64,000 bases of DNA from assembly GCF_014652555.1 (NCBI RefSeq), contig NZ_BMZA01000008.1, positions 84,141 to 148,140 of the forward strand, written 5' to 3'. Position numbers and translations under genes: made by a program. Positions 18,201 through 26,156 of the stretch are shown here, one piece after another. This DNA comes from Novosphingobium colocasiae. Its GTDB lineage: Bacteria > Pseudomonadota > Alphaproteobacteria > Sphingomonadales > Sphingomonadaceae. Below the pieces are notes generated by a model that saw only the letters and a program-made list of their open reading frames with translations, made no database searches and was not told the DNA's origin. The first letter of the stretch is position 1. Every line of letters starts with the position of its first letter.

Positions 18201-18910
18201 GCCGGTGCCCTTGGCGGATAGCGCAGCGCGCCGGTGGGGTCCGACAGCCGGCCCTTGTCCAGCCGCATGATGAGACTGTCGGGCACTTTCCGGAGCAGGT
18301 CGAGATCGTGGGTGGCGACCACCACCGTCGTCCCTTGACGGTTGAGCATCTCGAACAGGCGCAGGAGTTTGAGCGCCATGTCCGGATCGACGTTACCGGT
18401 CGGCTCGTCGGCAACCAGGATCGCGGGCTGGCCGATGACCGCGCGGGCGATGGCGACCCGCTGCTGCTCCCCGCCCGAAAGCGTTGCCGGCCGCGCATCG
18501 ACCCGGTCAGCCAGGCCGACCCATTCGAGGATGTCACTGACCGGGCCGGCAATGTCCCGCTCCTGATGCCCGGCCACGCGCAGCGGCAGCGCGACGTTAT
18601 CGAACGCGGACAGGTGCGGAACCAGCCGGAAGTCCTGGAACACCACGCCGATGCGCCGCCGCAACTGCGGCAGGCGACTGCGCGGCATCGTGATGGCGTC
18701 GGTCCCGAACATGCGGATCATGCCGCGCGACGGGCGCTGGGCGAGGTAAAGCAACTTGAGCAGCGAGGTCTTGCCCGCGCCGCTGGCCCCGGTGAGGAAA
18801 TAGAAACGGCCGGAATAGAGGGTGAACGACAGGTCGCTCAAAACCTCGCGGTCAGTGCTGTAGCGCAGCCCCACATTGTCGAAATGGGTGATTTCCCCGT
18901 CGGCTTTCAT
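18197..18910 (-). CDS. ftsE: Cell division ATP-binding protein FtsE
   Basis: Cytoplasmic ATPase of 237 residues, partner of FtsX. The ATG at 18910 gives [20 protein letters not shown]; the open frame continues 50 codons upstream but without family similarity. Walker A is GASGAGKT (41-48), the Q-loop is [10 protein letters not shown] (near 88-97), the signature [15 protein letters not shown] is near 138-152, Walker B is [12 protein letters not shown] and the H-loop is VATHDLD. First gene of the leftward ftsE-ftsX-ydcF-like-plsC operon, whose promoter lies in the 148-base gap to the divergent zinc-ribbon gene. Confidence 0.95.
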   Translation of the reverse strand: MKADGEITHFDNVGLRYSTDREVLSDLSFTLYSGRFYFLTGASGAGKTSLLKLLYLAQRPSRGMIRMFGTDAITMPRSRLPQLRRRIGVVFQDFRLVPHLSAFDNVALPLRVAGHQERDIAGPVSDILEWVGLADRVDARPATLSGGEQQRVAIARAVIGQPAILVADEPTGNVDPDMALKLLRLFEMLNRQGTTVVVATHDLDLLRKVPDSLIMRLDKGRLSDPTGALRYPPRAPA

Positions 18911-19058
18911 GCGGCCTTGCGTGCTTTTCCCGTATCCCGCGCAACCGGCGCTGCCGGGGCTATAGCGCTGCGTGAATGTGGAAAAAAGCCCGATGCGGCG
19001 CGAACCCACAGGTCCGGTGCTTGTCGCGGGCGCATCTGCCGTGCTTAGGAGGGCGATC

Positions 19059-19910
19059 ATGATTATCGCATGCCCTGCCTGCTCGACACGCTACGCCGTG
19101 CCGGATAGCGCGATCGGTCTGGAAGGCCGGACGGTGCGATGCGCCAAGTGCCGCCATAGCTGGTTTCAGGAAGGCCCCGAACTGGAGCTGGCGGCAACCA
19201 CGGCAGTGCCTCCGGCCGCACAGGCTGCCAGCGCGCCGCCCCCGACAGCGCCGCCGGTATCGCGCCCCGTCCCGGCCGCTGCTCGCCAGCAGGAGCCTGT
19301 GCCGGCCCCCGCACCCGCTCCGGTCCAGCAGCCCGCCCCTGCGGATGACCTCTGTGCCAACCCGGTCAGCGCGCATCGCCCCCGGGTCTACGACGATGTC
19401 GCCGAAGGCCCCGGCGCGCGGCGCTATCGCAACGACGATGACGGCCGCTCCAGCTTCGATCACGCCCCCCCGTTCCGCCCGCGCCGCAACTGGACGCGGA
19501 TCGCCACTTACGCGTCGGCGGTGTTCGCCGTGGCGGCGCTGTCGCTGGCAGCGGCGGTCGCCTGGTTCGGCGTGCCCGACTGGCTGCCGCTGCCGCGCCC
19601 GGTGTTCGCGCAGGCACAGGCCGACCTGCAGCTCAACTTCCCCGCCCGCCGCCAGGACCGTAAGCCGCTGCCTGACGGGACCGAGTTCTTCAGCGTCAGC
19701 GGCACGATCAGCAACATCGGCCAGCAGACCCGCGCGGTCCCCTCGCTGCTGGTGGTGCTGCGCGACAAGCGCGAGCGGATCGTCTACGAAAAGGAACTGG
19801 TGCCGCCCAAGGCGAAGCTGGCCCCTGGCGAGGCGATGACCGTCAACGAAGCGCTGACCGACATCCCCCGCGCATCCGCCGCCGCCGAAATCGGCTGGAA
19901 GCCCGACTGA
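19059..19910 (+). CDS. Zinc-ribbon (MJ0042-type) membrane protein with C-terminal DUF3426-like domain
   Basis: Protein of 283 residues. The N-terminal zinc ribbon MIIACPACSTRYAVP ... VRCAKCRHSW has two CxxC pairs (Cys5/Cys8 and Cys28/Cys31). A Pro/Ala-rich linker follows (about 45-115), then one membrane helix around 148-170 and a C-terminal beta domain with FFSVSGTISNIGQQTRAVP and VNEALTDIPRASAAAEIGWK, which matches the DUF3426 pattern. AGGAGGG is 5 bases before the ATG, which decides the start against a longer frame. Such proteins are conserved in alphaproteobacteria near ftsE, but the role is unknown. Confidence 0.86.
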   Translation: MIIACPACSTRYAVPDSAIGLEGRTVRCAKCRHSWFQEGPELELAATTAVPPAAQAASAPPPTAPPVSRPVPAAARQQEPVPAPAPAPVQQPAPADDLCANPVSAHRPRVYDDVAEGPGARRYRNDDDGRSSFDHAPPFRPRRNWTRIATYASAVFAVAALSLAAAVAWFGVPDWLPLPRPVFAQAQADLQLNFPARRQDRKPLPDGTEFFSVSGTISNIGQQTRAVPSLLVVLRDKRERIVYEKELVPPKAKLAPGEAMTVNEALTDIPRASAAAEIGWKPD

Positions 19911-20003
19911 CCGGCCACCCCGCCGCTGCCGCACCGCGGGCGAATAATGTTGCGACTTGCGCTTGCAGCCCCCCGATCCCTTTGCTAAGGGCCCGCTCCT
20001 ACC

Positions 20004-20030
20004 ACGGGGCCGATCGAAAAGGCCCCGTTT
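20004..20030 (+). terminator. Stem-loop terminator upstream of tRNA-Leu
   Basis: ACGGGGCC (20004-20011) pairs with GGCCCCGT (20021-20028), with a 9-base loop and TTT at the end. It lies about 95 bases after the zinc-ribbon gene and 6 bases before the tRNA, so it ends the upstream transcript or is part of a tRNA leader. Confidence 0.6.
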
Positions 20031-20036
20031 GACTGT

Positions 20037-20123
20037 GCGGTCGTGGCGGAATTGGTAGACGCGCAACGTTGAGGTCGTTGTGGGCGAAAGCCCGTGGAAG
20101 TTCGAGTCTTCTCGACCGCACCA
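20037..20123 (+). tRNA. tRNA-Leu (anticodon GAG)
   Basis: 87 bases including an encoded CCA. The acceptor stem is GCGGTCG / CGACCGC, followed by A and CCA. The D-arm is TGGCGGAATTGGTAGACGC, the anticodon stem CAACG/CGTTG encloses the loop TTGAGGT with anticodon GAG at 20071-20073, a long variable arm (TGGGCGAAAGCCCGT) marks it as class II, and the T-arm contains TTCGAGT. It reads CUC and CUU leucine codons. Confidence 0.97.
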
Positions 20124-20308
20124 GTATGTATCCGGCAATAGCCTAAATCTACGATTTTGTACGATGTTAGGTGGGCCGGGGCCGGTCTTCCGGCTCCGCC
20201 GTTGATCAGCCCGGCGATGAGGCGCTCGGCCTCGTCGGCCCGCGTCACGAGCGATCAGACCCTGATACAACTTCCAGCATATGTACCCGCGCAAGACCGA
20301 GTGGCGAT

Positions 20309-21028
20309 CTACCGTGGCTGCCGCGACCGCCATCCCTGCTGCGCCGCTTGCGCTTCTTGCTCGGCATCGAGTGCGTCGCCCGCCGTCATGTCTTGAGCGG
20401 CGGTCATGATCGCCATGTTCGCGCCGCCGGCCTGGCGATATTCGGTGGCGCTGCCTTTGGCCCCGACCAGCATCTTGATCAGCCGCCATCCTCGCTCATC
20501 GCGGCAGGCAATGCCCGAGCTGGCCTGGCCGCTGAAGCCGCGGCAGTATTGCCCCTGCTTGTCCTGGAAGGTCAGCAGGACGCGGACAGGTGCGTCGGCT
20601 GGCTGGGTGGCGACGAACTGCCTGTCGAGCGCCTGGACAAGGTCGCCCTCGGCATAGCTGTTGCCCTTCGGCCGCAAGCCGAAGCCGATGAAGGCTAGGA
20701 CGAGCGTGGCGGCGAGGGCCGGCCCGACGTAGCGTGCCCACCGCGCCGGCCAGGTCGGCGTGCGACGACGCTGCGCCTGCGCAGCGAGGTCTATGATGCT
20801 GGAGGTCTCTTGATCTGCGCGCAACACCATCTGGCGCAACCGATCCGGTATCGGCTGCTCGGCGATCGGCGCGAAGTGTGCCGAGAGCCTCGCGCGCAGC
20901 GCGCGATGTGTGGCGAGATCAGCCTGAAGCTGTTCGTTGGCGGCGATTTCCGCTTCGACCGTCCGCGCGGTCGCGGCGTCGAGCTCGCCGTCGGCATAGG
21001 CGGCGAGGAGTTCAGGCGAAACGGTCAT
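20309..21028 (-). CDS. Anti-sigma factor, single-pass membrane type
   Basis: Protein of 239 residues that should hold the ECF sigma factor encoded just upstream at the membrane. The N-terminal domain (about 1-75; LLAAYADGELD, then a helix with EAEIAANEQLQADL) has the layout of anti-sigma domains but lacks the HxxxCxxC zinc site. One membrane helix is at about 100-118 and a periplasmic domain of about 120 residues follows, with FQDKQGQYCRGF and SGIACRDERGW holding two cysteines that could form a disulphide. The start overlaps the sigma stop by ATGA, the usual sigma/anti-sigma coupling. The inducing signal is unknown. Confidence 0.82.
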   Translation of the reverse strand: MTVSPELLAAYADGELDAATARTVEAEIAANEQLQADLATHRALRARLSAHFAPIAEQPIPDRLRQMVLRADQETSSIIDLAAQAQRRRTPTWPARWARYVGPALAATLVLAFIGFGLRPKGNSYAEGDLVQALDRQFVATQPADAPVRVLLTFQDKQGQYCRGFSGQASSGIACRDERGWRLIKMLVGAKGSATEYRQAGGANMAIMTAAQDMTAGDALDAEQEAQAAQQGWRSRQPR

Positions 21029-21513
21029 GCGGCTTCTCCCAGCAGCGCGAGCAGCGCATCGCGGCCGCGCACCAGGCGCGAGTTGAGCGTTCCCACCGGG
21101 CAGCCGACGATCTCGGCGGCCTCCTTGTAGGAATAGCCCTCGACCATCACCAGCAGCACGGCCTCGCGCTGTTCGACAGGCAACTTCACCAGCGCGCGAT
21201 CGACATCGCTAAGCTCGACCGCCGCCTCCTGCGCACCGCTGCCGCCGATGCAGAGGCCAAAGTCCTCGTCGACGAAGGTCTTGCCGCGCCGCGTCGCCGC
21301 CCTTGCCTCGTCTATCCGGAGATTGCGCATGATCCGATACATCCAACTGTCGAGCCGCGATCCCGGCAGCCACTGCTCGCGGCTGCGCAAGGCGCGCTCG
21401 ATCGTCATCTGACAGAGGTCGTCCGCATCGGCAGGGTCGCGGGCGAGCCCGGACGCGAAGCGCCGCAATCGCGGCAGCAGTTCCAGAATGCCCGCGTGGA
21501 AGTCCTGCGTCAG
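21025..21513 (-). CDS. ECF RNA polymerase sigma factor (start uncertain)
   Basis: Sigma-70 family protein of the extracytoplasmic type. Region 2 is ADDLCQMTIERAL and GSRLDSWMYRIMRNLRID; region 4 is LPVEQREAVLLVMVEGYSYK then the helix-turn-helix EAAEIVGCPVGTLNSRLVRG. The first standard start is TTG at 21468, but the frame codes the usual region-2.1 residues upstream of it (TQDFHAGILELLPRLRRFAS), so I place the start at a CTG (21513) that has GAAAGG before it. No ATG or GTG exists in the open frame. The length of 162 is normal. It is followed by its anti-sigma gene and diverges from the protease gene, probably its own regulon. Confidence 0.82.
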   Translation of the reverse strand: MTQDFHAGILELLPRLRRFASGLARDPADADDLCQMTIERALRSREQWLPGSRLDSWMYRIMRNLRIDEARAATRRGKTFVDEDFGLCIGGSGAQEAAVELSDVDRALVKLPVEQREAVLLVMVEGYSYKEAAEIVGCPVGTLNSRLVRGRDALLALLGEAA

Positions 21514-21596
21514 CGTCGTTACCTTTCTCGCCGGATTAAACGGACAAGCGGCTTCGTTTCATCCATGGTTCTGTACAATTTTTTCGGAAAAGGCCT
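21514..21596. promoter_or_regulatory. Divergent promoter region, sigma factor / S8 protease
   Basis: A short shared spacer of 83 bases lies between the leftward sigma gene and the rightward protease. It is AT-rich in its middle (ACAATTTTTTCGGAAAAGG), and GGAAAAGG serves as the ribosome site of the protease. Such an arrangement suggests one controlled promoter region for both units; no ECF promoter motif can be assigned with confidence. Confidence 0.4.
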
Positions 21597-22841
21597 ATGC
21601 GAAACCTGCCAGCGATCCTGATGGCCCTTGGTATTGCCGCTGTCGCCGCTTGCGTTGCCACTCCCGTTGCAGCCCAGCTCGGCGTGCCGGGGCTCGGCGG
21701 AGCGGTGGGCAATGTCCTTGGGACCGTGGATCGCGCGCTCGATCCGGTCGAGCAGGCCACCCGGCAAACCGTCGCCGGCGCGACCATGCTGGCCGAACGG
21801 CGCGTCGCGCGGCTGAGCGATCTGGTGCGCCGCAATCGCGACAGTATCGAGTTAGACGACGGGGGCAGTCCCGCGCGCAAGGGCGAACTGCTGCTGCTCG
21901 ATGCCACGGATGCGGACATCGCCACGGCCCAGGGTGCAGGCTTTACCCTGCAGGGGCGCGAGACGCTCGGCGAGCTCGGCATCGGCGTCGTCCGGCTCGG
22001 CGTACCCCATCGCATGCCGCTGGCCCGCGCACAGGAAGTGCTGCACAAGCTGCTGCCGCAGGCGACAGTGGCCCCGGACAATATTCATCTGCCCGCAGGC
22101 AGCTCTGCCGGCGCGGCACGAGGCCCGGGAGCCGGCAGCGCTCCGGCGATCGATACCCAGGTCGGTCTCATCGACGGTGGCGTTGGATCAGGTGCCGCAG
22201 CCGGGCCGGTTCGCGGCTTCGTGACCGGCGCCCCCCGCGCCAGCGACCACGGCAGCGCCACGGCGTCGTTGCTGCGCAGCGCAGGCGTGCGCCGTATCGC
22301 TGTCGCCGACGTCTATGGCGACGATCCCGCAGGGGGAAACGCACTGGCGATCAGCCGGGCGCTCGACTGGCTTATTGGCATTCGCGCGCGCGTGATCTCG
22401 ATCAGCCTGGTCGGGCCGAGAAATCCGCTGCTCGGCCAGGCCATTGCCGCCGCGCGCCGCCGCGGTGCGCTGATCGTTGCTGCGGTCGGCAATGACGGCC
22501 CGGCCGCGCCCTCGGCCTATCCCGCATCCTATCCCGGCGTCATCGCGGTCACGGGCGTCGATGGCGACAATCGCGCGCTGATCGAAGCCGGGCGCGCGCT
22601 GCACCTCGATTATGCGGCACCAGGTGCCGACATGGTCGCGGCCAATGCTGCGGGAAAGTGGGTGCGCGTGCGCGGTACGTCCTATGCAGCCCCTCTGGTG
22701 GCAGCACGCGCGGCCGCACTGGCCTCCGGCGACAACACTATATCCGCGCTGGATCGTGAAGCCGTCGATCTCGGACGCAAAGGACCGGATCCGATCTATG
22801 GCCGCGGCCTTGTTTGCGGCTCTTGCCGGCGCTCGGAATAG
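21597..22841 (+). CDS. Secreted S8 (subtilisin-like) serine peptidase
   Basis: Exported peptidase of 414 residues. The signal peptide (MRNLPAILMALGIAAVAACV, ending near VAAQ) is followed by a Gly-rich stretch (LGVPGLGGAVGNVLG) and a propeptide-like segment to about 185. The catalytic set is complete: Asp193 in VGLIDGGVG, His218 in ASDHGSATAS, oxyanion Asn299 in VGNDGPAA and Ser362 in RGTSYAAPLV. The S8 domain is compact, ending at DPIYGRGLV. The mature enzyme should act in the periplasm or outside. It sits divergent from the ECF sigma/anti-sigma pair and 95 bases before a Gly/Ser-rich secreted protein whose N terminus resembles its own. Confidence 0.93.
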   Translation: MRNLPAILMALGIAAVAACVATPVAAQLGVPGLGGAVGNVLGTVDRALDPVEQATRQTVAGATMLAERRVARLSDLVRRNRDSIELDDGGSPARKGELLLLDATDADIATAQGAGFTLQGRETLGELGIGVVRLGVPHRMPLARAQEVLHKLLPQATVAPDNIHLPAGSSAGAARGPGAGSAPAIDTQVGLIDGGVGSGAAAGPVRGFVTGAPRASDHGSATASLLRSAGVRRIAVADVYGDDPAGGNALAISRALDWLIGIRARVISISLVGPRNPLLGQAIAAARRRGALIVAAVGNDGPAAPSAYPASYPGVIAVTGVDGDNRALIEAGRALHLDYAAPGADMVAANAAGKWVRVRGTSYAAPLVAARAAALASGDNTISALDREAVDLGRKGPDPIYGRGLVCGSCRRSE

Positions 22842-22936
22842 AAAATCGTACGGCGCATGGATTAAACCGGAGCTGGCCGTCGTTCGCTCAGTGGAAGCCA
22901 CATGCGCTCCACGAAATCGAGCGAAAGGATAGCACA

Positions 22937-23815
22937 ATGCGCAACATCTTCATCATCACGACGGCGCTGATGCTTACGACTGTTCCGGCCCATGCCCAGC
23001 TTCTGGGGGGCGGTGGCCTGGGCGGAGCTCTGGGCGGTAGCCTGAACGGCACGATCGGCGGTACCCTCGGTGGTGCAAGTCCGGTCGGTTCGACCGTGGA
23101 CTCGGTCCGCTCTTCGACCAGCGGTACGCTGCGTAACACCGGTTCGACCAGCGGCAGCCAGAGCGTCAACCGCAAGAGCGGCGCGGTCCATGCTGACCGC
23201 AGTGCCGGTGCCGCCGGCGGCGGCGATATCGCCCAGACGGTCGCCACGCCGACCCGCATGATCGGCGGCGATGCCTCGGGCCATGCCAGCGGCAGCGGCT
23301 CGGGTAACCTCGACGCGCAGTTGCTCGGCACCGACGCGGTGCGCAGCACGGCGCAGTCGGCCCGCGCTGCCGCGACCGGTGCGGCTTCGTCCGCGCGCGG
23401 CACGGCCGCCGGCACCTCGGGCGGCGCACTCTCCATGACCGGCGGTCTCACCGGCAGCCTCGCCGGAACGCTTTCGGGTTCGGGCAGCGCCTCGGGCTCG
23501 GGTGGCGGCACCGGCGCGCTCGGCCCGATCAGTGGCGACGGCGAAGCCAGCGGCTCGGGCCAGGGCGGCTTCCAGGTGACCCGCGGCATGCCCGTCCTCG
23601 CGCCCGATGGCGAGCGCATCGGCAAGGTCCGCCAGCTCTTCACCAACGGCCGCGGCGAAATCCAGCAGATGCTGGTCAAGGTCGGCGATTCGACCGCACT
23701 GCTGCCCGCCACCAACTTCTCAGCCAGCGGCAATGCCGTGATGTCAGCGATGACGCAGGGCCAGATCCAGCAGGCCGCGCAGCAGCAGAGCGATGGTTCC
23801 GGGAACAACAAGTAG
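22937..23815 (+). CDS. Secreted Gly/Ser/Ala-rich protein with C-terminal PRC-barrel-like domain
   Basis: Protein of 292 residues. Signal peptide MRNIFIITTALMLTTVPAHA is followed by a glycine-rich repeat (LLGGGGLGGALGGSLNGTIG), a long low-complexity Gly/Ser/Ala/Thr region to about 215, and a folded C terminus whose pattern GMPVLAPDGERIGKVRQLFT and IQQMLVKVGDSTALLP matches PRC-barrel domains. The start of the mature protein is similar to that of the protease before it. It looks like a surface or matrix protein, possibly a substrate or partner of the protease. No homologue can be named. Confidence 0.82.
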   Translation: MRNIFIITTALMLTTVPAHAQLLGGGGLGGALGGSLNGTIGGTLGGASPVGSTVDSVRSSTSGTLRNTGSTSGSQSVNRKSGAVHADRSAGAAGGGDIAQTVATPTRMIGGDASGHASGSGSGNLDAQLLGTDAVRSTAQSARAAATGAASSARGTAAGTSGGALSMTGGLTGSLAGTLSGSGSASGSGGGTGALGPISGDGEASGSGQGGFQVTRGMPVLAPDGERIGKVRQLFTNGRGEIQQMLVKVGDSTALLPATNFSASGNAVMSAMTQGQIQQAAQQQSDGSGNNK

Positions 23816-23954
23816 GTCCTCGCCACTGTTTCTCGGGGTGCCCGCCAAGGCGCTCCGGGGGATTATGTTTGCCCATCTCCGCCGCCGAGGGCCGAAGCCA
23901 TTATCAGACTGAAGCCGGAGGGGGTGCTCCCAGAGGGAGACCTCAAATAATGCT

Positions 23955-23973
23955 AATGCGAGTAACTTGCATT
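23955..23973 (+). promoter_or_regulatory. Candidate Fur box upstream of TonB receptor
   Basis: AATGCGAGTAACTTGCATT is a 19-base near-palindrome around a central A; 8 of 9 positions in the arms pair. It resembles iron-regulator sites before TonB receptor genes in alphaproteobacteria and lies 50 bases upstream of the receptor start, where it would block transcription under iron sufficiency. Assignment is by pattern only. Confidence 0.6.
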
Positions 23974-23993
23974 TATGCGAGGTGCCGCTAAGA

Positions 23994-24014
23994 GACCTCC
24001 CCACTAGGGAGGTC
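23994..24014 (+). promoter_or_regulatory. Hairpin covering the Shine-Dalgarno of the TonB receptor
   Basis: GACCTCCC (23994-24001) and GGGAGGTC (24007-24014) form a perfect 8-bp stem with a 5-base loop. The GGGAGG of the 3' arm is the only good ribosome site before the ATG at 24024, so folding would hide it. This could be a translational control element. Confidence 0.6.
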
Positions 24015-24023
24015 CAGAAATTC

Positions 24024-26156
24024 ATGATCCGCCATTCGATCCTTGTCGTGCCGCTGTCTCTGTGTGCGTGCCCTGCTTTCGCGCAGGATACCGGTCCGGA
24101 AGAAAGGATCGTGGTGACAGCGGCGCGTACCGTGCTGCCGATCAACGCCCTGCCCCTCACCGTTGATGTTATCGACAACGCTGCGCTCAGCCAGCAGGTG
24201 GCCATCGGTGGCTCGATCGTCGACGCCGTTTCCGCGCTGACGCCTTCGTTCTCGCCCACGCGCCAGAAATTGTCGGGGGCGGGCGAGACGCTTCGCGGCC
24301 GTTCGCCGCTCTACGCGATCAACGGCATTCCGCAGACGGCACCGCTGCGTGATGGTGCCCGCGACGGGTTCTCCATCGACCCGTTCTTTGTCGATCGCGT
24401 CGAGGTAATCTACGGCTCCAACGCCCTGCAGGGGATCGGCGGCACTGGCGGCATCGTCAACCAGGTGACTGTCGGCCCCCCGCAGCACGACGGCCTGTCC
24501 GGTCGCGTGCTGGTGCAGGGCAATTCGGACACCGGGTTCAGCGGCGATGGCATCGGCGGCAAGTTGGCTGGCCTTATCGGCTGGCGACAGGGGCAGGTCG
24601 ATGCAACGGTTGGTGCCGTGTTCGAGAAGCGTGGCGTATTCTACGACGGACACGGCGGGCGGGTGGGCACTGACCTTACCCAGGGCGAGACGCAGGACAG
24701 CCGGTCCTGGTCGGTCTTCGGCCGCTTCGGTTACGCGGTGTCGGACACCGCGCGGCTGGACCTCATGATCAATCGCTTCCAACTGAAGGGCGAAGGCGAC
24801 TACGTCGCGATCGAAGGCGATCACACGAACGATGTGCCTACGACATCGGTGCGCGGCATCCCGCCGGGCGTGCCCGCGACAAACCGCACCGAGAGCGCTG
24901 CACTGACCTATACGGACACGAACCTGTGGGGCGGAAACCTGACGCTCCAGGCCTTCTTCAACCGCTCGCGGGATACGTATGGCGGTGAAGTTGACCCGAT
25001 CGCAACCTTTCAGGATGCCGCACTGGCACCGATCGGAACCCTATTCGACCAATCGCAGAACCGTAGCCGCAAGTATGGCGGCAAGTTCTCATACGAGCGC
25101 AAGGTACCAGGGCTGGAAGCGCTGACCGCTACGCTCGGGCTCGACGTGCTTTACGACAAGACCGAACAGCGCCTGATCGCCACCGATCGTTCGTGGGTGC
25201 CGCCAACGGAATACCGCAGCCTTGCCCCGTTCGCGCAGGCCAACCTTGCCCTGCTCGATGACAAGCTGCATCTCGCAGGCGGCGTGCGGTACGAGGACGT
25301 CCAGATCACGATCGCCGACTATCGTACACTGGCCAGTTATGGAGGCGGCTTCGCAGTTTCGGGCGGCACGCCCAAGTTCAGCGACACGCTGTTCAACGGT
25401 GGCGTCATCCTTGAGCCCTGGAAGGGCATTCGTGCCTACGCCAGCTATGCGGAGGGCTACACGGTACCGGACGTTGGCCGCATTGCCCGCGCGGTAAACA
25501 AGCCCGGCATCGACATCGACGACTATGTCAACATCAGCCCGATCGTCTCGAACAACCGCGAATTGGGCGTCGAACTGAAACGCGGACCGCTTGACGCCAG
25601 CGCCGCCTACTTCTGGTCTACGAGCAAGAACGGCTCGCTGCTGGTCCAGAGCGGCGGCGTGTTCGAAGTGCAGCGCCAGCGCGTGGAGATACAGGGGCTC
25701 GAGATCAATCTCTCGGCGCGGACGCCGGTTCCAGGACTGACGCTCTCGGCCGGATATGCCCACCTGATCGGCCGCACCGACGGGTCTGCCGACGGCATCG
25801 AAAAGGTCGACCGCGATCTGGATGGGGCGAACATCTCTCCCGACCGCTTGAATCTGGCAGCGAGTTATCGACGGGGGGCAGTATCTGCGCGCGTCCAGAC
25901 GCAGTTCTTCCTGTCGCGCAAATTCGAGCGGACGCCGGGCAACTACGACGACACCTACAGCTTCGGCGGCTACAACGTGACGGACCTTAGCCTGCGCTAC
26001 GACACGCCTTTCGGCGGGCTGACGCTTGCTGCGCAGAACGTCTTCGACGCCTTCTACATCGACTATTACACCCAGACGGTGCGCCCGACCGACGACGATC
26101 ATTATTTCGCCGGGCGCGGTCGTAACTTCACGCTCGGCTGGAACTACCGGTTCTGA
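24024..26156 (+). CDS. TonB-dependent receptor (probable ferric-siderophore receptor)
   Basis: Outer-membrane receptor of 710 residues. Signal peptide MIRHSILVVPLSLCACPAFA is followed by a TonB-box-like ERIVVTAART and a plug with LRGRSPLYAINGIPQ and VDRVEVIYGSNALQGIGGTG. The barrel carries the FhuE/IutA-like motif VAYxxG-type ASYAEGYTVPDVGRIAR and ends GRNFTLGWNYRF with a terminal Phe. The ATG after the GGGAGG site was preferred to one 57 bases upstream that lies inside the Fur-box candidate. The stop overlaps the PepSY gene start (TGATG), which indicates an iron-uptake operon. Confidence 0.92.
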   Translation: MIRHSILVVPLSLCACPAFAQDTGPEERIVVTAARTVLPINALPLTVDVIDNAALSQQVAIGGSIVDAVSALTPSFSPTRQKLSGAGETLRGRSPLYAINGIPQTAPLRDGARDGFSIDPFFVDRVEVIYGSNALQGIGGTGGIVNQVTVGPPQHDGLSGRVLVQGNSDTGFSGDGIGGKLAGLIGWRQGQVDATVGAVFEKRGVFYDGHGGRVGTDLTQGETQDSRSWSVFGRFGYAVSDTARLDLMINRFQLKGEGDYVAIEGDHTNDVPTTSVRGIPPGVPATNRTESAALTYTDTNLWGGNLTLQAFFNRSRDTYGGEVDPIATFQDAALAPIGTLFDQSQNRSRKYGGKFSYERKVPGLEALTATLGLDVLYDKTEQRLIATDRSWVPPTEYRSLAPFAQANLALLDDKLHLAGGVRYEDVQITIADYRTLASYGGGFAVSGGTPKFSDTLFNGGVILEPWKGIRAYASYAEGYTVPDVGRIARAVNKPGIDIDDYVNISPIVSNNRELGVELKRGPLDASAAYFWSTSKNGSLLVQSGGVFEVQRQRVEIQGLEINLSARTPVPGLTLSAGYAHLIGRTDGSADGIEKVDRDLDGANISPDRLNLAASYRRGAVSARVQTQFFLSRKFERTPGNYDDTYSFGGYNVTDLSLRYDTPFGGLTLAAQNVFDAFYIDYYTQTVRPTDDDHYFAGRGRNFTLGWNYRF

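Noticed and set aside
19985..20248. Possible 87-residue protein antisense to the tRNA
   Set aside because: Most of it translates the antisense of tRNA-Leu (KTRTSTGFRPQRPQR), a well-known false ORF pattern.
20124..20308. Integrated element next to tRNA-Leu
   Set aside because: No integrase, no repeat of the tRNA 3' end was noticed downstream, and the following genes look like normal chromosome.
23816..24023. Cobalamin riboswitch upstream of the TonB receptor
   Set aside because: There is a GCCACTG-like string near 23822 but no matching B12 box or downstream stems; the Fur-type palindrome explains the region better.
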